Assembly: GCA_016713965.1 (NCBI GenBank)
Contig: JADJOC010000003.1
Coordinates: forward strand, 356,584 to 420,583
Source: Chitinophagaceae bacterium
GTDB taxonomy: Bacteria; Bacteroidota; Bacteroidia; Chitinophagales; Chitinophagaceae
Reading direction: 5' to 3'
DNA: 64,000 bases
A model generated the notes under the pieces. The model did no database searches, had not been told where the DNA came from, and was given only the letters and a program-made list of their open reading frames with translations. Below are positions 35,717 to 45,912 of this stretch, piece by piece (position 1 is the first letter of the stretch; every line of letters starts with the position of its first letter). The position numbers were made by a program, and so were the translations under genes.

Positions 35717-36654
35717 ATGCGTAAAACTATTACTATAACCTTTAGCCCATGCATTGATAAAAGTACATCCGTACACTCTTTATTGCCTGAAAAAAAAATG
35801 AGGTGTACCGCCCCAAAACTGGAGCCGGGTGGTGGTGGTATCAATGTGGCAAGGGCCATAAAGAAATTAGCTGGGGAATCTACAGCGATATTTCCTTCCG
35901 GGGGCTATACCGGTAAATTTTTTAATCATTTACTTGAAAAAGAAAATATTTCTTCTGTAATTATTGAAACACGTAATGAAACAAGGGAAAATATCATAGT
36001 CCTTGAAGAATCGAACAACAATCAATATCGTTTTGGGATGCCGGGAACTGAATTAAGCGAAAATGAATGGAAAAAGTGTTTAAAAGAAGTGCAGGAAATA
36101 AATAACGCAGAATTTATTGTAGCCAGTGGCAGTTTGCCACCGGGTGTGCCCTGGATATTTATGCACAATTAGCAAAAATTGCCAGGAACAAAAATGCAAA
36201 ATTTATTGTGGATACCTCCGGCGAAGCATTAAAGCATGCACTGGAGGAAGGAGTTTACTTAGTTAAGCCAAATCTTAATGAACTTAGTTTTCTGGCCGGT
36301 AAAAAAGAACTGCAGCCGGATGAAGTAAGTGATGTGGCAAAAAATATTATTGCAAAAGGCAAATGTGAAGCAATGGTAATTTCAATGGGTGCAAATGGCG
36401 CCATGCTTATAACAAATACTATTACCCAGATAATTACCCCACCACCTATAATAAAAAAAGTACCGTTGGTGCAGGTGACAGTATGGTTGCAGGTATTATT
36501 TTTTATTTATCACAGGAAAAAACTTAATTGAAGCTGTGCAATATGGAGTAGCCTGTGGCACGGCAGCGACTATGACCCCGGAACAGAACTATGCAAAAAA
36601 GAAGATGCAGACAGGTTACTTAATTTAGTACAAACAAGATCTCTCAATACTTAA
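35717..36654 (+). CDS. pfkB: PfkB-family sugar-phosphate kinase (6-phosphofructokinase II type), frameshifted
   Basis: About 312 residues in pieces 35717-36172, 36208-36531 and a tail to TAA at 36652-36654. Motifs are the N-terminal GGGGINVARA, SGSLPPGVP, KPNLNEL and, after correcting a base near 36465, GAGDSMVAG with the catalytic Asp; the end reads GTAATM and LLNLVQTRS. The N-terminus TITFSPCIDKST resembles the phosphofructokinase 2 / 1-phosphofructokinase group. It would phosphorylate fructose-6-phosphate or a related sugar phosphate. In Mycobacterium a pfkB gene of this class belongs to the hypoxia (DosR) regulon together with Usps, an arrangement that this cluster resembles. Confidence 0.88.
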
Positions 36655-36663
36655 ATTGCAGAA

Positions 36664-36690
36664 GGCCGGATAGAAATCCGGCCGGTTTAA
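36664..36690 (+). terminator. intrinsic terminator after pfkB
   Basis: GGCCGGAT and ATCCGGCC form a perfect 8-bp stem with an AGAA loop, followed by GGTTTAAAA. It ends the Usp-deacetylase-PfkB group before the second IS copy. Confidence 0.75.
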
Positions 36691-36723
36691 AATCTAATAT
36701 TCTATTAAAAACTGGCGCAATAA

Positions 36724-38181
36724 TAGCTAGTCGTTCCTCAAAAAGCCCTACAATCCTTTACCATTCATAATTTATACACACTTATGTATAAATAAATCTG
36801 CAAGAAAAGTAGAAATGAGCTTAAAAATCCTGCAAATTTGTATCATGTTATCCAAGCAAAAAAACAGTGCACAAATTGGTTTTTACAGCAGTTTTGAAGA
36901 GCAGTTGAATCATTCTCATCCGCTTTATATACTGGCAAACAGGATTGATTGGAATGTGTTTGAAGAAGCTTTAAAAAACATTACAGTGCAACCCAGGGCA
37001 AACCAGGCAAGCCTATCCGCTTAATGGTATCGTTGCTGATTTTAAAGCAGCTTCGCAATTTAAGTGATGAAAGTGTAGTAGGGCAATGGGCGGAAAATGC
37101 CTATTATCAGTACTTTGACGGAGAAAAATTATTTTCTGTAAAACCACCTTGTGTGCCTACAGAGTTAGTAGAGTTTAGAAAACGAATTGGAGAAGCGGGG
37201 TCAGAATTGATTTTTAAAGAAAGTATCCGTATCAATGGTAAAGATGCCGATGATGATAATTTGAGTGGGGATACTACTGTACAGGAAAAAATATCACCTA
37301 TCCAACCGATGATAAGCTGTACAAAAAGATAATTGTAAAATGTCAGGCCATAGGCCTAAAAGAAAGGGTGGAACTAAGACAGAGTTATAAGTTTACGGTA
37401 AAAAAACTAAGCACTGTTCAGCGTTTTAAGAAAAACAAAGCCGGCGCAGGCAAAGCAAGAAAAGCTGGTAAAAAAATTAAAACAATAGCAGGCAGGTTAG
37501 TACGGGAGCTTGAACGCAAACTTACTGCCGATAGTTTAAACAGGTATGCAACCGATTTATCATTGTTTAAAACAGTATTAGCACAAAAAAGAAGCGATAG
37601 CGGTAAAGTTTACAGCCTTCATGAACCCGATGTAAAATGCTACACTAAAGGCAAAGGGCATAAAAAATTTGAGTTTGGAAGCAAAGCCTCTTTTTAGTAA
37701 CACAAAGTACCGGCGTAATTGTTGGGGCATTAAATTTTACAGAATCCCTGCATGACTCAAAACACTACCCTCAGTATTAGAACAATATGAAAGGCTGATG
37801 GACAAAGAGGCTAAAAATGTTTTTTAGACAGGGGGTACCGGGGGCCTAAAATGATTAACAATACTGCATTACACACACCAAAGCCAGATAAGGACATTAC
37901 TCAAACCAAACGCAAAGACATAAACGCAGAGCGGCAATAGAGCCTGTAATAGGGCATTTAAAACACGATTACAGAATGAGCAGAAATTACCTCAAAGGTA
38001 CAGTTGGAGATGCAATCAATGTAATATTAGCGGCTGCAGCAATGAATTTTAAAAGAATGATGAATAAATGGAAAGTAGAATTTATTTTTGGGCCTTAAAA
38101 TTGCTTCGCTTCTTTAACTTTTATACTCAACTGATTTTTGTCCCCAAACTAAAAAATGACTTTTTGAGGATCGACTAGCTA
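36724..38181. mobile_element. insertion sequence, copy 2 (IS5-like DDE element)
   Basis: Core 36730-38175 (1446 bp) with the same TAGTCGTTCCTCAAAAAG ends as copy 1. TAGCTA is repeated directly at 36724-36729 and 38176-38181. It lies between pfkB and the P-type ATPase gene and may separate that ATPase from its original promoter. The two copies differ mainly in homopolymer length and a few substitutions. Confidence 0.93.
36815..38098 (+). pseudogene. IS5-like transposase, copy 2, frameshifted
   Basis: Starts at ATG 36815 (MSLKILQICIMLSKQK) and is open to about 36980, then breaks repeatedly; the longest pieces are 36815-37024, 37024-37332 and 37368-37697. Relative to copy 1 it has one fewer T or A in the runs near 36970, 37292, 37692, 37760, 37823 and 37914. 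It holds the correct seven-A run near 37405 that copy 1 lacks. The catalytic segments SGDTTVQEK and RAAIEP are present in different frames. Reconstructed length is about 427 residues. Confidence 0.9.
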
Positions 38182-38300
38182 GATGCAATGATTTTAATCA
38201 TCCTGTTTTATGACCTTAAATATTTTTATGTAACCAACTGCCGTTATCTTGCCATATAAAACAATTATCATGCATAACACAGCTAAAAAATTAATCACTA

Positions 38301-40790
38301 TTGTCACCGCATAGGCCCGATAATATACAAGGGTTATCTGGCACGCAGGTTTCCATTTTACAGCAGCAGTACGGAAAAAATATTTTTCATGCAGCGCATG
38401 AACGCCGTTTTGCACACATAGTTTGGGGAATTGTAAAAGAACCTATGTTTATTCTTTTAGTCATTGCCTGTTCATTATATTTTATTCTTGGAGAAACAAG
38501 TGAAGGCATAATGATGCTCGTGGCTATGGTCATAGTTGCAGCGATTTCGCTTTATCAGGAAGTAAAAAGCAGCCATGCTTTAGAAGCATTGCGGCAATTC
38601 ACAACGTCTAAAGTAACGGTTATCAGGAATGGAAAAGAAATATTTCTCCAGGCAGAAGAGCTTGTTCCTGGTGATATAATATTATTAGAAGAAGGAATGA
38701 ATATCCCTGCCGATGCTATTATTTTACAGGCTAACGATTTGACTATAAATGAATCTGTTATTACCGGCGAATCATTCCCTGTAGAAAAAATGGAAGTGAA
38801 AAAAGTAACCTGCTATACCAGGGAACTACCATCAATACCGGTAAATGCGCTGCGAAGATAACTTCTACCGGAAATAACACTGTTTTAGGAAAATTAGGAA
38901 AAGCTATAACCAGCCATCATGCTACAAAAACTTTACTGCAAGTACAGGTAGACCGGTTTGTAAGGCGCCTGGCACTATTCGGGCTGATATGTTTTTTTAT
39001 TATTTTTTTGGTGAACTATATTCATTACCGGGAATGGGTTACAAGTTTATTGTTTGCATTAACCTTAGCCATGTCGGTTGTGCCGGAAGAAATTCCTGTG
39101 GCATTTTCTTCTTTTATGGCATTAGGGGGCTTATAAAATGAGCAGATTGGGGATCATTTCACGCCAACCTCAAATCATAGAAAACCTTGGCAAGGTAAGT
39201 GTAATATGCCTGGACAAAACCGGCACCATTACTGAAAACAGGATGCAGGTAAAAGTAATATATGCTTATGATAGTGATGAACTTATTGAGTTAAATGAAA
39301 ATGCGCAGGTACAAAATAAAAATGTGTTGCTTTATGGAGCGCTGGCCAGTGAGATAAACCCATTTGATGCAATGGAAAAGGCCATCTGGGAAGCTTATCA
39401 TTTATATATTGGAGCCAAAGGACATGAAAAATTTAAAATGACATTTGAATATCCTTTGGGAGGCAACCCGCCTATGATGACGCATGTATATAAGGATGGT
39501 GATACAACAATAGCAACGGCAAAAGGTGCAGCCGAACGGATTATCCGGGTTTGTAAATTAAATGATAAAGAAAAAAATAAAATTATACAACATGTTAAAT
39601 CACTTGCTTCAAAAGGTTACCGGGTTATTGGCGTAGCTAGCGCTGCACACATTGCATCCCGGTTTCCTGATATGCAAGATGATTTTAACTGGCAGTTTGA
39701 AGGGTTACTGGCTTTATATGATCCGCCAAAAAAGAATATTGCAGCAATATTTAAAAAAATATATGATGCCAGAATTGATATAAAAATTATTACCGGCGAC
39801 TATCCTGAAACAGCAATAAATATTGCCGGTCAGGCAGGTGTTTTAAATTACAATGAATATGCTACCGGCGAAGAGGTGATGAAAATGACGGAAAATGAAT
39901 TAAGGCAAGTGGTAAAAAGCACTAATATTTTTGCACGCATGTTTCCTGATGCAAAGCTAAAAGTAGTGAATACCTTAAAAGCAACCGGTGAAATTGTAGC
40001 CATGACTGGTGATGGTGTTAACGACGGGCCGGCATTAAAATCAGCAGATATTGGTATTGCCATGGGAAAAAAAGGAACGGAAATTGCGAGGCAGGCAGCA
40101 AATTTGATCCTTACAGATGATAACCTGGAACGAATTGTAACGGCTATCAGCGAAGGAAGAAAAATTTTCAACAATCTTAAAAAAGCGCTCCGCTATATCA
40201 TATCCATTCATATCCCTATAATTTTTACAGCATCAGTACCAGTAGTTTTTAGCTGGGCTTATCCTAATATATTTACCCCGATCCATATTATTTTTCTGGA
40301 ACTGATTATGGGGCCAACCTGCTCTATATTTTTTGAAAATGAGCCCGCAGAAGAAAATAGTATGCAACTGGAGCCACAAAGAAGTAATAACAAGTTATTT
40401 TTAACTAAAGAATTATTTATCAGTATTATACAAGGCATTGTTATTGCAGCAGGCGTATTGGCTTTATATTATTATTTCATGAGCAACGGCGCAGGCATGG
40501 AGCAAACAAGGACAATTGTTTTTACAACATTAATATTGAGTAATATTTTTCTCACTTTTGTTAACCGTTCTTTTAGCAGGACAATTTTTTACACCAGCCG
40601 GTACAAAAATAATTTAGCCTTTGTTATACTTATTATTTCTGTATTCTTTTTGGCGGCTTTACATTTTATCCCTTTTGTTTGTAATATTTTTCAACTGGAT
40701 GGAATAACTTTAGGCCAGTTTGGGATCTCTTTTGCAATGGCATTTATGACTGTAATATGGTTTGAATTATATAAGGCCCTGTTTGAATAG
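38301..40790 (+). CDS. P-type cation-transporting ATPase (P2-type), frameshifted
   Basis: About 830 residues in pieces 38301-38861 and 39138-40790, with 38862-39137 readable in other frames. Motifs in order: the actuator loop ITGESFPVEK, the membrane motif VVPEEIPVAF (Ca2+-type pumps usually have PEGLP), the phosphorylation site CLDKTGTIT, nucleotide-binding KGAAERI, and the hinge TGDGVNDGPALKSADIG. Six C-terminal membrane segments follow. It would pump a divalent cation such as Ca2+ or Mn2+ across the inner membrane; the ion is not settled. The initiation codon shown is TTG at 38301; an ATG at 38271 would fit if one base is missing. The second IS copy lies directly upstream. Confidence 0.9.
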
Positions 40791-40857
40791 AAACTTGGCA
40801 GGGTTATTAATAAGATTTTTGATCGAATTTATTGGTAAATTCGCACATATATTTTTT

Positions 40858-42027
40858 ATGCCAAATACTAACGAATCTTACCGGTACGAAGCGCTTTTCA
40901 ACCATGCTTCGATGGGCATTGTGGTAATGAACAGTGAAGGAACTATACAGTCCGTAAACCCATTTGCTTTAAAGCTTTTTGGATATACCATTGAAGAAAT
41001 AATTGATAAACCTATTGAAGTGCTTATCCCCAAAAGGTATCATCATAAACATGTAGACCATAGAGAAGAATATGTACATAATCCTAAAAGCCGCCCGATG
41101 GGTGTGGGCATGGATTTGTACGCGGTAAAAAAAAACGGGACTGAATTTCCTGTAGAGGTAAGCCTGGGTAATTATCAAAATAATGGTGATAAAAATGCAA
41201 TAGCTTTTATAAGTGACATATCCGTAAGAAAAAAAGCAGAAAACGATATTGTTAAATTGAATGATGAATTGGAAGCTACAGTACAACAACGTACAAAAGC
41301 TTTAAAAAAAACCCTGCACCAGCTGGAAATAGCTTTGGAAAAGGAAAAAGAGCTGGGTGAATTAAAATCCAGGTTTGTGTCCATGGCTTCGCATGAATTT
41401 CGTACACCGCTCAGTACAGTCCTTTCTTCCACTTACCTTATTGAAAAATATACAACCACTGAAGATCAGCCGAAACGGGAAAAACACCTGCAACGTATTA
41501 TTTCATCCGTAAAAATGTTAACAGACATTTTGAACGATTTTTTAAGCGTAGGTAAAATTGAGGAAGGTAAAATACAGGTCAGGCCTGAACAATTTAATAT
41601 CCGGGAATTTATTACAGCCATAACATCGGAAATAAAGCATAACCTTAAAAAAGATCAGAATATTTTGTATCACCATACAGGAAATACTGAGGTATGTATG
41701 GATGGCTCTATGCTAAAGCATATTATACTTAACCTCGTTTCCAATGCCAGTAAATTTTCTCCTGAAACAAGCGATATTGAAATTAAGACCGTTATCCAAG
41801 ACCAGCAAATTGTCCTTTCGGTAAAGGATCATGGAATTGGTATTTCCAAAGAGGACCAAAAACACCTGATGGAACGCTTTTTCCGTGGTACAAACGCTGG
41901 TAATATACAGGGTACAGGATTGGGTTTGCATATTATTTCCAAATATGCTGAACTGATGAACGGAACAATAGAATACAATAGTGAACTGGAAAAAGGTACT
42001 GAATTTATCGTAACTTTCAAATCTTAA
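40858..42027 (+). CDS. PAS-domain sensor histidine kinase
   Basis: This 389-residue protein has no membrane segment and is therefore probably a cytoplasmic sensor. A PAS domain (about 8-125, YEALFNHASMGIVVMNSEGT) is followed by a coiled-coil linker (125-170), a HisKA dimerisation domain with phosphoacceptor His179 in SHEFRTPLS, and HATPase_c with LNLVSNASKFS, DHGIGI and GTGLGLHI. PAS domains of this kind can sense redox, oxygen or small ligands; no heme-ligand assignment is possible. The start at ATG 40858 is preferred over 40762 because the first 32 residues of the longer frame overlap the ATPase end and are not family-like. The REC-CRP gene follows after 7 bases, its evident partner. Confidence 0.94.
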   Translation: MPNTNESYRYEALFNHASMGIVVMNSEGTIQSVNPFALKLFGYTIEEIIDKPIEVLIPKRYHHKHVDHREEYVHNPKSRPMGVGMDLYAVKKNGTEFPVEVSLGNYQNNGDKNAIAFISDISVRKKAENDIVKLNDELEATVQQRTKALKKTLHQLEIALEKEKELGELKSRFVSMASHEFRTPLSTVLSSTYLIEKYTTTEDQPKREKHLQRIISSVKMLTDILNDFLSVGKIEEGKIQVRPEQFNIREFITAITSEIKHNLKKDQNILYHHTGNTEVCMDGSMLKHIILNLVSNASKFSPETSDIEIKTVIQDQQIVLSVKDHGIGISKEDQKHLMERFFRGTNAGNIQGTGLGLHIISKYAELMNGTIEYNSELEKGTEFIVTFKS

Positions 42028-42034
42028 CACAAGT

Positions 42035-43090
42035 ATGAAAAAGATCCTGGTAATAGAAGATAACGATGACATCCGCAATAATACAGCGGAAATCCTGGAG
42101 CTATCCAACTACAAAGTAATAGTAGCGGAAAATGGTAAAATTGGTGTAGAAAAAGCGTTAGCCCACACGCCGGATTTAATCATCTGTGATATTATGATGC
42201 CAGAACTGGATGGCTACGGTGTTTTGCATGCCTGCCATAAAAATGACAGCATAAAAAATATTCCTTTTATTTTTCTTACCGCAAAAACAGAAAGAAGTGA
42301 TTTTCGCAAAGGCATGGAACTGGGGGCAGATGACTACATTACCAAACCTTTTAACGGAACCGAACTATTAAGTGCAGTGGACAGCCGCCTTAAAAAAATT
42401 GATTTGCTAAAACAGGAATTCTCTCCCGGCCTGGAAGGCATGCAGCATTTAATGCAGGTGTCTTTGGATAAAAATGCTTTGCAATCATTAACAGAAAAAG
42501 GAAGTATTAATGTATACAAAAAAAAGCAAACCATTTATTCCGAAGGCAATCATCCCAACAGGTTGTATTATATTATAAAAGGAAAGGTAAAAACATACAG
42601 GACTAATGAAGATGGAAAGGACTTCGTAACTGAACTTTTTAATGAAGGTGATTTTATCGGGTACATCGCTTTACTCGAAGAAACAGTGTATAAGGATACC
42701 GCAGAGGCTATGGAAGAAGCTGAACTGGCTGTAATTCCCAAAGAAGATTTTGAAGAATTGATCAATAAGAATGCTGAAGTAACAAAAAAATTTATCCGGC
42801 TGCTGGCTAAAAATATTTCCACAAAAGAAGATCAATTACTTGGTTTGGCTTATAATTCATTGCGTAAAAAAGTGGCAGAAGCGCTTATGCTTTTGCAAAA
42901 TAAATACCAGGGGGGCGATAAAGAATTTACCATTGATATCAGCCGGGAAAGCCTGGCAAATATTGCCGGTACTGCTACAGAATCATTAATAAGAACTCTA
43001 AGCGATTTTCGCAGTGAAAAGCTTATTGATATACAAAATGGAAATATTAAAATTATTAATGCAAAAAAACTCGCCAATCTTTTTAATTAA
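42035..43090 (+). CDS. response regulator with receiver, cNMP-binding-like and CRP/FNR HTH domains
   Basis: This 351-residue protein joins a receiver domain (1-122, phosphoacceptor Asp52 in ICDIMMP, Thr in FLTAKT, Lys in TKPF) to a CRP-like sensory barrel (about 150-265, GNHPNRLYYIIKGKVK, EGDFIGYIALL) and a winged HTH (about 280-345). In the recognition helix GTATESLIRTL the Glu and Arg align with those of FNR (E209, R213) and CRP (E181, R185), whereas the CRP Arg180 position is Thr. The barrel has no N-terminal Cys cluster, so it is not an iron-sulfur FNR. It should act as a phosphorylation-controlled DNA-binding factor driven by the adjacent kinase. Confidence 0.95.
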   Translation: MKKILVIEDNDDIRNNTAEILELSNYKVIVAENGKIGVEKALAHTPDLIICDIMMPELDGYGVLHACHKNDSIKNIPFIFLTAKTERSDFRKGMELGADDYITKPFNGTELLSAVDSRLKKIDLLKQEFSPGLEGMQHLMQVSLDKNALQSLTEKGSINVYKKKQTIYSEGNHPNRLYYIIKGKVKTYRTNEDGKDFVTELFNEGDFIGYIALLEETVYKDTAEAMEEAELAVIPKEDFEELINKNAEVTKKFIRLLAKNISTKEDQLLGLAYNSLRKKVAEALMLLQNKYQGGDKEFTIDISRESLANIAGTATESLIRTLSDFRSEKLIDIQNGNIKIINAKKLANLFN

Positions 43091-43096
43091 TTTAGA

Positions 43097-43116
43097 TACC
43101 AGCTTCAGTTTTTCAT
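43097..43116. repeat. 20-bp repeat, copy 1
   Basis: TACCAGCTTCAGTTTTTCAT is present here and, inverted, at 50011-50030. Both lie just after a gene end and next to other dispersed repeats. Confidence 0.6.
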
Positions 43117-43165
43117 AGCAGCAATGATGATCCCACGAAGCTCCACAGCTGGTAAAAAACTTGAT

Positions 43166-43561
43166 TTATATTTTCTTTTTAATTTTAAAATCAGTAAAAA
43201 TTGCAGCCAGCAACATAAAAACTGTTGCTGTTAACATTACATAAATCCAAGGCAGTTTTTGTGGGCAATAAGCATTATAGCAGGAAGTGTACATGACATA
43301 CGTTTTTATAGAGTAACCAACCAGCAACCCACATAAAAACATATTTACTCTTTTTGCCCAAAGCCTTGGCAATAAAATAAACAGTATAGCCAATACACCA
43401 ATTACAATCATATATTTACCGGGTTTTCCATATTCGTTTTTATAGCTGTAAACACCGGTAAAAGTCTCATTAATATCTGCATAATATGCCCAGGGCATAA
43501 AACAGGATATTATAAGGGCAATACATGCTAAAACTCCTACCCATTGTAATATTTTTGACAT
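43166..43561 (-). CDS. hypothetical four-helix membrane protein
   Basis: This 131-residue protein has membrane segments at about 5-23, 50-65, 72-88 and 103-122, a Trp/Pro motif FMPWAYY after the first helix, and a Cys-containing loop YTSCYNAYCPQKLPW between helices 3 and 4 that could be disulfide-bonded outside the membrane. No family recognised. It lies 22 bases after the SPFH gene on the same strand and is probably cotranscribed with it. Confidence 0.8.
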   Translation of the reverse strand: MSKILQWVGVLACIALIISCFMPWAYYADINETFTGVYSYKNEYGKPGKYMIVIGVLAILFILLPRLWAKRVNMFLCGLLVGYSIKTYVMYTSCYNAYCPQKLPWIYVMLTATVFMLLAAIFTDFKIKKKI

Positions 43562-43583
43562 ACTAATTATTTGTAAAAAATTA

Positions 43584-44507
43584 TTATTTTTTGCTATCAG
43601 GCAGTTGTAACATTATACCACTGTTGCCGCTTTGCACAGTTGGCAATACCCCATCCCATTTTTGTATTTTCATATAATCAATATAAGTTTCAGATAATGA
43701 AACCTGTTTTCTTCTTATAGCTTCGGCTTCCCCTGCTGCAGTAATCACCTGGGCGGCGCTGTCTGCCCTGGCTGTTGCAATTTTTCTATCACCTTCGGCA
43801 ATAGCAACCAGCCTTTGGTTTTCTGCTACCTGAACTTCCTGGATAGCTTGTGTCTTTGCTTCAATACTTTTTTGCAATGCTGACGGCGGAGTGATGTTTG
43901 TTCTTAACTGAGAAATAGTAAACCATTTTGTAACTCTTTTATTAGCTTCAGCAATGATGTCGGATTCAAATTTTTCACGTTCATTAAAAATATCATCCAC
44001 TGCCCATTTATTGGCCACATCATTTACCGTACCCACTATTGCAGTTTGCAGCCATTGTTGCTCAATTTCTTTTACCCCTAAACGCAGATTGGAAAACATA
44101 TCCCCAATATCTCCGGATTTAAGAGAGTAGTTAAATGAAGGCTTTATCGTAGCAGAAAAGCCGCCTTTTGTAATAACTTGTTGTTCAGGGTAATCTATAT
44201 GCTGCTGAAAAGTAGGAAACTCATATAATTTACTAACCCATGTATTTATAATTACCCATCCGGTTTTATATTCAAACTTTGAAATGCCACGGTTATCGCC
44301 TGTTAAATTTACTTTAATGCCTACATGCCCGGCATCTACCCTTTCAATTGTAAATGGCTGGGTTAAAGCAACAATAAACCCAATGATGAACATAGATAAC
44401 CCGATAATAACAGCTTTTCGTGTAAGTCTTGTTTGATGCTGTTTATTCTTAACAATATAAGAAATGGATATAATGAAAGAAAATACAATGAGCGCAACTG
44501 TAATCAT
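43584..44507 (-). CDS. SPFH/prohibitin-family membrane protein
   Basis: The SPFH domain (about residues 75-250 from the chosen start) follows one or two N-terminal membrane segments; visible features are IERVDAGHVGIKVNL, YKTGWVIINTW and a long C-terminal helical region rich in Ala, Glu and Gln (EVQVAENQRLVAIAEGDRKI), typical of flotillin/prohibitin relatives that assemble into large membrane rings. The ATG at 44507 (MITVALIVFSF) is preferred to the frame start at 44651, whose first 48 residues are an extra hydrophobic stretch with poor family fit; the longer form cannot be excluded. The role is probably membrane-domain organisation or protease control. Confidence 0.85.
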   Translation of the reverse strand: MITVALIVFSFIISISYIVKNKQHQTRLTRKAVIIGLSMFIIGFIVALTQPFTIERVDAGHVGIKVNLTGDNRGISKFEYKTGWVIINTWVSKLYEFPTFQQHIDYPEQQVITKGGFSATIKPSFNYSLKSGDIGDMFSNLRLGVKEIEQQWLQTAIVGTVNDVANKWAVDDIFNEREKFESDIIAEANKRVTKWFTISQLRTNITPPSALQKSIEAKTQAIQEVQVAENQRLVAIAEGDRKIATARADSAAQVITAAGEAEAIRRKQVSLSETYIDYMKIQKWDGVLPTVQSGNSGIMLQLPDSKK

Positions 44508-44753
44508 TTTTAAAAGTTTTTTTATAAGCGGATAAATAAATATATAAATTAAGATTAATTCTATCACAATACAAAGCAGCATCAAAAATGTATTGCTCTG
44601 CCTGTTGATCAGGTATTCAAATGAAAAAGTTGATAATACAAAAAATAGCACTATCCTGCTTATTACTAAAAAATATTTTCATTGCTATTATTACTCCATT
44701 AATTTGATACAAATTTAATTATCATATGTATTGACATAAATACACAATAAATT

Positions 44754-44780
44754 AAAAAAAGACCCACAATAATGTGGGTT
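44754..44780 (-). terminator. intrinsic terminator of tRNA-Cys
   Basis: ACCCACA and TGTGGGT form a perfect 7-bp stem with a four-base loop; on the minus strand a run of seven Ts follows. It lies 15 bases after the tRNA 3' end. Confidence 0.9.
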
Positions 44781-44794
44781 CTTACTTGTTTTTG

Positions 44795-44865
44795 AGGTCC
44801 CGAGCGGATTCGAACCGCTGTAGAAGCTTTTGCAGAGCTTTGCCTAGCCACTCGGCCACAGGACC
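44795..44865 (-). tRNA. tRNA-Cys (GCA)
   Basis: A 71-nt cloverleaf is read on the minus strand: acceptor GGTCCTG / CGGGACC with one G-T pair, D-arm GGCCGAGTGGCTAGGC, anticodon loop CTGCAAA giving anticodon GCA, T-arm with GGTTCGAATCC, and U73, the discriminator expected for cysteine. CCA is not encoded. A protein frame drawn across it (44699-44923) is spurious. Confidence 0.96.
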
Positions 44866-44927
44866 TTTTTTGAAACCTTCTCCCTTTTTTCGCACTAATC
44901 TCCCTCTTCAATCCTCGCAACACCCTA

Positions 44928-44961
44928 CTCCTGTGGAGAAGGGACGGGGATGAGGTTTTTT
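44928..44961. repeat. REP-like dispersed repeat
   Basis: ACTCCTGTGGAGAAGGGACG followed by GGGATGAGGTTTTTT belongs to the CTCC-N3-4-GGAGAAGGG ... GGGGATGAGGT family also seen at 6083, 12211 and (inverted) 14362-14390. Confidence 0.65.
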
Positions 44962-45028
44962 AATGCAGCAAAAATAAGGTAATTTTAAACAAAATTCTAA
45001 TTGCTAAACTTTAAATTTTAAATAAATT

Positions 45029-45907
45029 ATGAGCCGTATTGCCGAATCAGAATTAATTATTAACAGCCGTGGCGCTATTTATCACCTCAATTGCAGGCCG
45101 GAAGAAATTGCCACAACCATTATCACCGTAGGTGATCCGGACAGGGTTGCTGAAGTGAGCAAGCATTTTGATGTGATAGATTTTAAAAATCATCACCGGG
45201 AATTTGTAGCGCATACCGGGGCTATCGGCTCCAAAAGAATTACTTGTGTAAGCACAGGTATCGGGACGGATAATATTGATATTGTTTTAAATGAACTGGA
45301 CGCTTTGGTAAATATTGATTTTACTACCAGAGCGATAAAAGAAAAGCTTACTTCGCTGGATATTATCAGGATAGGCACTTCCGGAAGCTTGCAGGAAAAT
45401 ATACCGGTGGATAGTTTTGTAGCCAGTACACATGGTCTGGGCATTGATAATTTATTGAATTTTTACAGGCAAAATAATAATGAAGAAGAAAAACAATTGG
45501 TGCAATCTTTTGTAACGCAAACACAATTACACCAGCAATTTTCTTATCCATATATCAGCGGTGCCAGTGGCAACCTGCTGAAAAATTTTGTTCAAAATTT
45601 TCATCACGGCATTACGGTTACATGCCCGGGATTTTATGCGCCGCAAGGCCGTGTACTGAGGATGGGATTGGCTAATCCTTCGTTAATAGACAATTTAACA
45701 TCATTTACATTTGGCCAGCACCGTATCACTAACTTTGAAATGGAAACTGCAGGCATTTATGGTTTGGGAAAAATTTTAGGCCACCATTGCTTGTCGTTAA
45801 GTGCTATAGTAGCCAACAGGATAACCAAGGAATTTAGTAAAGATGGTGCTGCAGCTGTAGAAAATTTAATTACAACTACATTAAGCATTGTAGAAAAATT
45901 ACCTTAA
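45029..45907 (+). CDS. udp: nucleoside phosphorylase, uridine phosphorylase-like
   Basis: This intact 292-residue cytoplasmic enzyme cleaves nucleosides with phosphate. Features are ITVGDPDRV (phosphate-binding GDP-x-R), STGIGTDNIDIVLNEL, IIRIGTSGSLQENIPV, and the C-terminal FEMETAGIYGLGKILGH with the ribose-binding Met-Glu. It is the family 1 trimer/hexamer fold; uridine is the most likely base, but purine use is not excluded. It precedes dapF by 5 bases, so the two are probably cotranscribed despite unrelated pathways. Confidence 0.9.
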   Translation: MSRIAESELIINSRGAIYHLNCRPEEIATTIITVGDPDRVAEVSKHFDVIDFKNHHREFVAHTGAIGSKRITCVSTGIGTDNIDIVLNELDALVNIDFTTRAIKEKLTSLDIIRIGTSGSLQENIPVDSFVASTHGLGIDNLLNFYRQNNNEEEKQLVQSFVTQTQLHQQFSYPYISGASGNLLKNFVQNFHHGITVTCPGFYAPQGRVLRMGLANPSLIDNLTSFTFGQHRITNFEMETAGIYGLGKILGHHCLSLSAIVANRITKEFSKDGAAAVENLITTTLSIVEKLP

Positions 45908-45912
45908 TAATA

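Noticed and set aside
38194..38415. 73-codon minus-strand frame upstream of the P-type ATPase
   Set aside because: It overlaps the ATPase start on the opposite strand and shows no family signal.
44699..44923. 74-codon minus-strand frame
   Set aside because: It runs straight through tRNA-Cys and its terminator.
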